Assembly: GCF_009017415.1 (NCBI RefSeq) | Contig: NC_092409.1 | Coordinates: 1,302,001 to 1,366,000, forward strand | Direction: 5' to 3' | Length of the DNA: 64,000 bases | From: Aspergillus flavus | Taxonomy: Eukaryota; Ascomycota; Eurotiomycetes; Eurotiales; Aspergillaceae | Part shown: piece after piece, positions 56,209-64,000 of the stretch | Layout: every line of letters begins with the position of its first letter | Numbering within the stretch: position 1 is the first letter of the stretch | Made by a program: the position numbers and the translations under genes | Notes under the pieces: generated by a model | What the model saw: only the letters and a program-made list of their open reading frames with translations | The model's database searches: none | Told to the model about the DNA's origin: nothing

Positions 56209-58224
56209 TCATGCTGACAAAAGGGCTACCTTGAGCTTGGTGAGCTTCTTCAGTTTCTGCAGAATCTCGACTCTCCGGAGTTCCAGATACAGATAGTCCT
56301 CATCAGCATCGTCCAGATCACTGGAGATACTAAGCAACGGCCTCTTCGCGGGAAGAATGCTGCCGTTGGCCTTCGCTGGGACTATCTGGGTATTATCACT
56401 GTGCTGAACAGCAACGGAAACATCTTTCTTGGTCTCCGGGACAGTGGGTGGCACTTCGTTCCCAACCCATCCCCTGCTCATGTTTACTGCCTTTTCCCAG
56501 AGAGCAAATGACTCGGCACTTTGCTGACGGCTAATCCTAGGTTCAAAGACCGCACCACCAGCGCGGTTGATATCGCGCAGTTCGGCAAAATTTCGCCAAA
56601 GCCCAACCGCCAGACCGGCAGCAATGGCGGCACCTAACGCGGTCGTCTCTCGCATCTTAGGGCGATAGACCGGAATGGAGATCAGGTCTGCTTGGGTCTG
56701 TTTGTGAAGTGTAAGTTAACAAGGAAAGCAAGAGTTTAAGAGATCGAGTTTAGGACGCGAACTTGGGATGTGGGTGATGAACGTACCTGCATTGCAAGAT
56801 CAGAGTTACTCATTCCTCCGTCAACTGCCAGCTCAGACAGCGCGTGGCCGCTGTCTTTTTCCATCGCGTCCAAAATTGCCTTCGTTTGGAAGCAGGTCGC
56901 TTCAAGTGTGGCCCTGGCGATGTGGCCTTTTTTCGTGTACTGTGTAATTCCGACTAAAACCTGTTAGGAGCTAGTCTGAAAAGTATTAAGGGATTATTTC
57001 TTACAGATGGTTCCTTTGGCGTCGTCAATCCAATAAGGTGCAAAGAGACCACTGAACGCAGTAACAAAAACGCATCCTCCGTTATCCTCCACCGTGAGGG
57101 CCAAATCGTTAACTTCTTTGGATTCCTTGAAGAACTCGAGATTGTTCTGCAGGAACTTGACTCCCGAGCCACCAACAGCGATGCTTCCCTCCAGAGCGTA
57201 CACTGGTTTTCCATCAAAATGATAGGCTACTGTGGCCAATAATCCGTGTTTGGAAATAACAGGCTTTTCGCCAACATTGTAAAGGAGGAAACACCCTGTG
57301 CCGTATGTGTTCTTTGCCATTCCTGGTGAGAACCCTTTTTGACCTACAAGTGCCGAGGATTGATCGCCAAGACAACCCATGATAGGGACGCCAGCGAGGA
57401 TTCCATCTGAGATAGCTCCATAGGCTTTGGTATCGGAGGATGGAACAATCTTTGGTAGATGAACTCTTCCTCGAATATCAAAGAAGTCCAAGAGCGAGTT
57501 GTCGTACTCTAGAGTTTCTAGGTTCATGAACATAGTCCGTGACGCATTGGTAGGGTCCGAAACAAACACATTTGCTTGGTGGCCACCGTTCAAACGATAC
57601 ACGAGCCATGTGTCGACTGTACCAAAAGCTAGTGTACCTCGCTCATAAGCATCCTTGACCCTGGGGACGTTCGTGAGCATCCATAGCAGCTTAGACGAGG
57701 ATGAATAGGTTGACAATGGGAGGCCACAGATTTGCTGTAATCGTGAAGCCCCTGGTTTCTCCTTCAAGTCTTTGATAATCGCTTGTGATCGAGTGTCCGT
57801 CCATACGATGGCATTGCACAATGGCTCGCCAGTTTCATAATCCCAAACGACGGTAGTTTCTCTCTGGTTGGTAATCCCAACAGCTTTGATATCATTGCGA
57901 GAATATCCAGTGGATTCAAACTGTTTAACTGCTTGTTCAACGCATGTTTCAACGGAAGACACAAGGTCAAGTGGGTTATGCTCATGCCACCTGAGTCACT
58001 CATTAGTCGCAAGCAGCTAAACTTATGAAAGTCCGGAAGCTATGAGAAGAGAAAGAGAAGGACAAAGACGGTGACAATAGAAGGGCTCACCCTGATTTTG
58101 GATAGATCTGTGGGAATTCGACTTGATGCGAGGCCACCGGTTCCCCTTCGCGATTGAAGATCAGAAACCTGGTACTGGTCGTACCCTGGTCAATCGAACC
58201 CACGAAGATCTCTGATGGCTGCAT
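56209..58224 (-). CDS. gut1: Glycerol kinase
   Basis: Four exons, 58091-58224, 57005-57990, 56787-56953 and 56209-56697, give 591 aa from the Met at 58224 (MQPSEIFVG). The phosphate-1 loop [15 protein letters not shown] and the FGGY-family signatures are present, including [26 protein letters not shown] and the C-terminal [15 protein letters not shown] and [10 protein letters not shown]. The enzyme phosphorylates glycerol to glycerol-3-phosphate in the cytosol. A C-terminal tail of about 60 residues after AVNMSRGW is typical for fungi. The frame stays open upstream to an ATG at 58392, which would add 56 residues, partly hydrophobic and Arg-rich, giving 647 aa. The shorter start is preferred because it directly precedes the catalytic domain. 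The gene is divergent from an aquaglyceroporin, suggesting a glycerol-use pair. Confidence 0.92.
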
Positions 58225-59992
58225 GACTAGGGCGTCTCGCGACCAGCGGGGTGTCTGAGCCGTGTGACAAGCTCGCGCAGCTTTTCCAATGGATTGGTAA
58301 CAGAAACAACTAGGATAAGTGGGAAAGCGAGCAAAGACACGAACCCTCTGAAGCAGGAGTAGAAACAGCGACCGTGGAGAGTAAGCTGTCATATTACTTA
58401 TATGGTTCCCGCGAACCGATGACCGGGATTAATCCTTCGGTTCAATTTCTCCGTTACATAGTGAATCAACTGCGGGGAATGCGACTTAGATCCAAGGCAA
58501 CTACCAGTAGTAAGCGTGACACGATACTGGATGGAAAGCGACAAGAAAAGGGACGGGTGGCTGAGCCGAACCGGCACTCAGGTGAATAGTAACAATGTCG
58601 TTCATTCGCTGAGGGCAGGAGTGAGAGGTGATGCTGCGAGGACCACGTTGACAATTTGGCCAGTAAACATGGGTCAGGGTAGAAAAGATTCTATACCGTT
58701 TCCAGCGAGTCGCATATGCTGAGAGAATTGAGTCGTCTTGGTAGGGAGAAGGCAAAATTTGATGGGGGGCACCTGACGGGACTTTACCTGTTCTGGTCCA
58801 AAAATCGCAAGGGAATTAATTCCGATCCGATGGACTCGTATTTAATTCCCCTTGTCGCTGGGGGTGGTATGACTTCCTTGCATTCGTGCGCCTGCATAGC
58901 GAATGTTCCGATGCTGTCAAACTGTTCGATCAGATCCAAAGGATCATCTCTTGCGATCGTCGCTGTGGAGTCCAACGTGATCCACCCCCACAAATTGCGG
59001 GGTTCGCTCATCGACTACTGTACGGACTACAGCCGATCGTCGATGTATTCAACCCTATGTCCAGATCCTGGGACTTTTCCAGAACGTTGTGGAGACCAAT
59101 GCAGATGTGACATTTACCCTGGCCATGGCCCTCACAGAGCCGCATGCTTTATCAGCGATAATCAATACACTCATTAATTCCTCAAGAGACGTCAACCAAC
59201 TGCCCTGAGCAACCATTACGCCGTTTGATATGGAAACAGCCAGGATGCATGTGTAGCACCAAGGCAAGAATACCAAAAAAGCCGATACCAGTCCGACTTA
59301 ATATCCGTACTACCGGCGATGAGCGAGAGCTACAGCGCCAAATCCTTGCTCTGACTACCACCCAAGCAGAATGACAGAGTGACACAAGTATCAATAGGCT
59401 TTTTCTCTACATTACCATTCGGCAAACAATCTGAGAGCATGACATGAAGCCATGCCTAGACTCCATGCAATTGGCGAGATCCTTTACGCTTTCCAATGGT
59501 GTACCTCTAAATAGTGCTATTAGCCAAGTTCAAAATGTTGAACAGGTACACTCCGTACTATGTACAGGTTCTGCCCGGAGTAGAGACTAGGAAACGTTAT
59601 CCTCTTCCAGATACCAGGCGTCTTAAGCCCGTTTCCCTTTCCTCCTCCTGTCCAATTTTAGCCATTGAACATGCATTGGCCCTTCGGGGGCTGTTCTTCA
59701 ACCGGTTGCGTTCTTCATCCCAAGCTGGCTAGATCAGTCTATCCAAGTCTTCTGAGGCGGGTGAGAAGGTAGCCGAGGCTATCCGGTGTATTCACTCATT
59801 TCTTTGAAAGTATGCAGCAGGGATCAAGCCTATTGGGGGCGACATGATATTCGAGGGCGTCGGAATTATTCACATTCCCTTTATTAAGACACTGTCGTTG
59901 CCCCCTACCACGCAAGAGGTACTTTCCATGCTTATTGTCTTGAACTCGATATCCTGTTCGTAGGGGAATATCCTTAATTCATTCTCGTTAGC
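58225..59992. other. Divergent intergenic region of glycerol kinase and aquaglyceroporin
   Basis: About 1.77 kb with only short, overlapping open frames. It contains the possible 56-codon N-terminal extension of the kinase (58225-58392) and both promoters. No tRNA, repeat or recognisable gene is seen. Confidence 0.5.
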
Positions 59993-61127
59993 ATGAAGCA
60001 AATCATCGAACATACTACTACGGATCACCAGGATGGCACGCATGTTGCTGTTCTCTCGACCGATAAGCCTGTATCTCCTGCGCTGGACATCACCCTCAGC
60101 TCAGATCAGACGGAGCCCGCTCACCCCCAGCTTCTATGGGGCAAGACGAGAGAATACATCCGTGACGGCGCTTCCGAGTTCTTCGGCACAATGATACTAG
60201 TTCTCTTCGGGGACGGCGTCGTCGCGCAGGTCACCCTGAGCCACGGCGAGAAAGGCGACTACCAGTCCATCTCATGGGGCTGGGGGTAAGTCCAACCTGT
60301 CTAAACACCCATCCCACACCCACACTAACATATCTGCAACCCCCAGCCTCGGAGTCATGCTCGGGGTCTACGCCAGCGGCATATCAGGCTCGCACATCAA
60401 CCCCGCCGTAACCCTCGCCAGCTGCATCCTGCGCAAATTCCCCTGGCGAAAATTCCCTATCTACCTCGTCGCCCAAGTCCTCGGCGCCATGTGCGGCGCA
60501 GCAATCGTCTACGGCAACTACAAATCCGCCATCGACGTCTACGAAGGTGGCCCCGGTATCCGCACCGTCCCAGGTTACTCGCCCAACGCAACAGCCGGGA
60601 TCTTCTGCACCTACCCAGCCGCCTTCATGACCCAGACGGGCCAATTCTTCTCGGAATTCATCGCCAGCGCCATCCTCATGTTCATGATCTTCGCCCTGAA
60701 AGACGACACCAATCTCGGCGCCGGCCCCCTCACGCCCCTCGCCCTCTTCTTCGTCGTCTTCGGCATCGGCGCCTGCTTCGGTTGGGAGACCGGTTACGCT
60801 ATAAACCTGGCCCGGGATTTCGGGCCCCGTTTACTAACCTATATGCTCGGGTATGGTCCGCATGTGTGGACGGCTGGGAATTATTACTTCTGGGTACGTC
60901 CTTTCTTCTCCCTCCTCGCATAGTACCCTGAAGGACGATGTCTCACTGATGGTAATGTTCAGGTCCCTATTATCGCCCCTTTCCTTGGATGTACCTTCGG
61001 CGGCTGGATCTACGACATGTTCCTCTATACTGGAGCCGAGAGCCCGGTTAATACACCCTACATCGGTCTCCGGAGACTCGTCACACCGCTACGTCCAAAG
61101 CACCATGACTCGGGAAATCATGTATGA
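59993..61127 (+). CDS. Aquaglyceroporin (MIP family, GlpF/Fps1-like)
   Basis: Exons 59993-60285, 60347-60893 and 60963-61127 give 334 aa. A hydrophilic N-terminus of about 55 residues is followed by six membrane spans. The first half has SEFFGTMILVLFGDGV and the pore motif GSHINPAVT. The second half has SEFIASAILMFMIF and GYAINLARDFGPR. The second pore box reads NLA instead of NPA, as in yeast Fps1, and the Asp after Arg (ARD) is the residue that marks glycerol-conducting members. A short basic C-terminus follows. It should let glycerol and other small polyols cross the plasma membrane. The divergent glycerol kinase gene suggests uptake followed by phosphorylation. Confidence 0.9.
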
Positions 61128-61962
61128 TCAACTAGGCCCTGAACAACGTACAAGCATGATGTAAGAAATAACATCGGAATTCAGACTATGACACTCTTGA
61201 TTTTATCATGGATGTTGCCACTAATTAAGGTTTTATCACAAGATCGATTTCAGTAAACTCCACGGTTCTCTACGAATATTCATAGCAAATAATGAAATCG
61301 GTGATATTGATCACCTAAGGCTGTTTGGGAGTGATAAAATATTAGTAGAACGGGGCTATGTTCTGCGTTCTGTTTTCCGGCTGGGAATATTATTATTGCC
61401 CAATGGATATCCTTTCCTATTTCAGATTTTTTGTAGTACTAGTAGTCTGTAACTTAAAAACATGAGCGAGGGATTATGTCCTCAAATGACACCGGTCTTA
61501 TGACTAGTATGCCCTACGCTACGGATACCACCGTTTCATTCTTGGCTCTCGGGCAGAGAGATTATTGACAAGTTAACTTAAGGTTGGACTAGATTAGTAC
61601 TACCCAGCGATGAGAATTAGTAGCGTGCATGAGCGCCACATCGGGTGATCATTGTCAATACCGGTAGATCAGGTAGCGTCGACCTCTCTAGTATTTCACC
61701 CTAGTTTCAACTCAGGCGTAGGAAAGCTACTTTCATTGGTGGACTGTGCTTGCATTGACCTTTCTATACTAACAGAAACCGATCCAGTCCGTATAATACA
61801 TATCTAGTGGTCATTAATCATGGTAACAAAGACACCTGCAAAAAGTCAAGGTCCTAGGTATGTACAGGTCGAGAACCTTAGTCGTGAGAGTCGTAACCTC
61901 ATATCCCATACCCATCATAATTGGCACCTTCCAAGGCGCCTCACTCAATTCATACTGCTCGT
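61128..61962. other. 3' flanks of convergent aquaglyceroporin and CRH-type genes
   Basis: About 835 bp without open frames worth calling. The sequence is moderately AT-rich and shows no repeat. Confidence 0.5.
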
Positions 61963-63679
61963 TCACAACATGACCAGCGCACTGCCAACCACCACGTAAA
62001 GAGCGACCATGGACAAAGGGGCGTCAAACATAGTGTTCGCAGCCCCTACATTAGGCGCAATATGGGCTGTAGTCGTGGAGGCAGGGGAGTTCCCAGTACC
62101 CTTAGAGCCGCTCGCCTCAGTCGTGGAAGAGGGGGAGTCGGTGGAAATCGATGGTGGCATGGTCAATGTTGAAGAGCTAAATGATCGTGTCGGAGAGATA
62201 GTCCGCTGCGTGGAAGTGACGGCTGTATCTGTTGAGGTAATAGTCGTACGCGACGAAGAGATAGTTGGGTAAGTCGATGTGCTGGCTGGTTGGGCTGGGG
62301 AGCTAATTAATTGCGTTGGCGTTGGCGAATTGGTGAGAATTCCCGTCGAACTGAGAGTCCATGCGGTGCTTCTAGTGCCAGAGAGGGAAGCTGAACCCTG
62401 CGATAAACGCGACGATACAAATGTAGATAGGCGACAGGACTATTTTGAGACACATAGCTTTAGTAAACCACCCAATGTGCGAAAGGATTTGGGCAATGCT
62501 CACTCACTGAAGCCGCGCTGGGCGGCTGGACTTGTCGAGAGCCAGAAAATGTCCAGCCACTTGGCAGAGGACCCTGACCCCTCGACTCTCCTGGAGTAGC
62601 CGTAGTGGCTCGAGGGACCCAAGGCCAGATACTCGGGGTCACAAAACTCGAAGTTTGGCGGTGCGTTCCACTCCATGGGATGGGGATGCTAGCGACGGTT
62701 GAGGTGATAGCCGGGGCAGATTCGACAGAAGAGATGGACTCAGCGGCAATATTACCATTGATCTTTCCACCGGTCGACTTGATCGACTGCCATGACCCAC
62801 TCTGATCACCGTATGAGTACTCTGTGCCGGTTGAATAATCGGTCACCTTGAGTGATTTCAAGTACATTGTGTAGGGGCCAGCGTCGTAATCAGTCTTTCC
62901 ACCCGCCCAGTCTTCGAATCAGTTAGCTTAGAAGAACATATTGTACGATATTGGGTAAAATATAAACCGTGAACTCACCAATAGTACCCTGCGGGTTGTT
63001 TGGATCACCACCAGCCCAGACTCCAACTTTAACCATCATCGGGGTTTGAGGATATTGATTGGTCGCCGCGGTATCCGGAGTCAGTACCCGAACGGTCTTA
63101 CCGTCGATCTGCCAGACAATCTGTTCGCTGGTCCAGTCGATAGTGTAGGTGTGGAAACTGTCGTGATTTCCCACATTATCATGGGTAGCGCCACGGTTGA
63201 AGCTATCAGTGTTTCCCTTTCCGAAGTAGTTAGACTGGACTAAAACATTATTGCCCCCAAGCCACTCCCAATCGATTTCGTCCAAGTCGTCTGACTGTAG
63301 AACAGCACTGCTGACGATACCCGTCCCTGGGGCAGCCTTGATCACGAACTCGACATGTCCAAACATGATGTACCAGCCAGACTGTATTAACGGGGCATCG
63401 CCCTGTTTGGCCACCGTGAACTCGGCGCCATCGCTACCATACGTAGGACCTCCAACATCTGCAAAATCATTTGATTGACCCTGGGTGAAGTCAAAGGTAC
63501 CTGACGTGCCATATGCAGGTTTTGCAGGGCATGCTTGACTGACGTTAGACTTGGCACCAGGCCGGGTTAAAAGAGGACGTACTTTTGCTTAAAGGGTTGC
63601 AGTCCGAATATGTCTGAGCCAACACGGGTATTGCAGAGGACAGCAGGAGAACCGCCGCATTGATTACTGGCACCCTCAT
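61963..63679 (-). CDS. GPI-anchored CRH-type GH16 transglycosylase (chitin-glucan cross-linking)
   Basis: Exons 63583-63679, 62979-63533, 62508-62911 and 61963-62397 give 496 aa. Residues 1-21 are a signal peptide, then SDCNPLSKTCPAKPAYG restores the conserved CRH N-terminus across intron 1. The GH16 core carries DEIDWEWLGG with catalytic Glu118, Asp120 and Glu122, then FHTYTIDWT and IVWQIDG. TIDWAGGKTDYDAGPYTMYL is restored by intron 2. A long Ser/Thr/Pro-rich linker leads to a C-terminal hydrophobic tail (LSMVALYVVVGSALVML), typical of GPI addition. The enzyme links chitin to beta-glucan in the wall, as do yeast Crh1 and Aspergillus Crf1. The third intron, in the linker, is the least certain splice. 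Confidence 0.9.
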
Positions 63680-64000
63680 GGTGGATGCCTTGTACTAGAG
63701 ATGAAACAAACAATAGGAAATGATGCTGAAAACACGCCCGTTGGGAACGTGAATAGAGGGAGATCAGGACAGGCGACTCTTGCAGGTGAGAAGTAAAATA
63801 TTTAGGAAGCGGAGATATGAAGGCAGTTGAAGAGTAGATTAAAGCAACTCCCAAAGAGTGTGTGAAAGAGAGTGCGTCTGGTCAGAAGTGCAGGCCCGCG
63901 GCGTTGTTCGTAGGAAATAAGTACCTACAAAGCGCACGTGCAGGAATCCTCTGTTATGGGAAAGTACGGAGTTCAGGTCGAGATATTGTCAAGGCAGCCA
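63680..64000. promoter_or_regulatory. Upstream region of the CRH-type gene
   Basis: The last 321 bp of the window lie upstream of the CRH-type start codon on the minus strand. It is the likely promoter. A short minus-strand open frame overlaps it without family features. Confidence 0.5.

Noticed and set aside
62460..62507. Extension of the third CRH exon to the stop codon at 62460
   Set aside because: It would end the protein without a GPI signal. The GTGAGT donor at 62507 and an AG at 62398 join in frame to a Ser/Thr-rich region with a proper GPI-type tail.
1..64000. CRISPR arrays, bacterial operons or phage features
   Set aside because: There are no regularly spaced repeats. Spliced genes and fungal families throughout show that this is nuclear fungal DNA.

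Overview
The window looks like a filamentous ascomycete chromosome, most probably a eurotiomycete of the Aspergillus/Penicillium kind. The reasons are many short introns (about 50-110 nt) with GTAAGT/GTACGT-type donors and CTAAC/CTGAC-type branch sites, compact intergenic spaces, and a fungal gene set: QCR9, NAB2, an HR-PKS, CRH- and GH128-type wall enzymes and an FPS1/GlpF-like channel. The genus is my inference. Exon junctions below were worked out by hand from splice motifs, reading frame and family knowledge; every multi-exon model closes in frame.

Layout. (1) Positions 1 to about 12.2 kb are gene-poor. I see only decayed open frames, a Ty3/gypsy integrase relic near 6.2-6.4 kb and a few short repeats. 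(2) About 12.3-17.4 kb holds a secreted GH128-type glucanase-like protein and, after another empty stretch, a TATA-driven small secreted six-cysteine protein. (3) About 17.8-33.6 kb is a conserved housekeeping block: RED-family splicing factor, UBR1 N-recognin, QCR9, PYM (EJC partner), HEM14 protoporphyrinogen oxidase and NAB2. (4) About 34.7-48.9 kb holds a HAD phosphatase and then what looks like a compact secondary-metabolite cluster: a 14-TM MFS exporter, an FSH1/LovG-like serine hydrolase and a complete 15-exon highly reducing polyketide synthase of 2573 aa with intact KS, AT, DH, MT, ER, KR and ACP signatures. The hydrolase and PKS are divergent and share a promoter region containing an inverted repeat. 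(5) About 50-53.6 kb is a head-to-head pair of AIG1/GIMAP-like GTPases with long coiled coils; one ends in a CaaX box. (6) At 54.2-55.9 kb is a P450 of CYP52-like character. (7) About 56.2-61.1 kb is a divergent glycerol-use pair, glycerol kinase and aquaglyceroporin. (8) At 62-63.7 kb is a GPI-anchored CRH-type GH16 transglycosylase.

How they fit together. The PKS has every reductive and tailoring domain it needs but no release domain, so the adjacent hydrolase is the natural candidate for product release and the MFS protein for export. The P450 about 5 kb further on could tailor a fatty-acyl-like product, with the GTPase pair lying in between. The strongest items for a second look are the PKS-hydrolase-exporter unit, the paralogous GTPase pair beside it, and the three GC-AG introns (qcr9, hydrolase, PKS) among about 46 introns.
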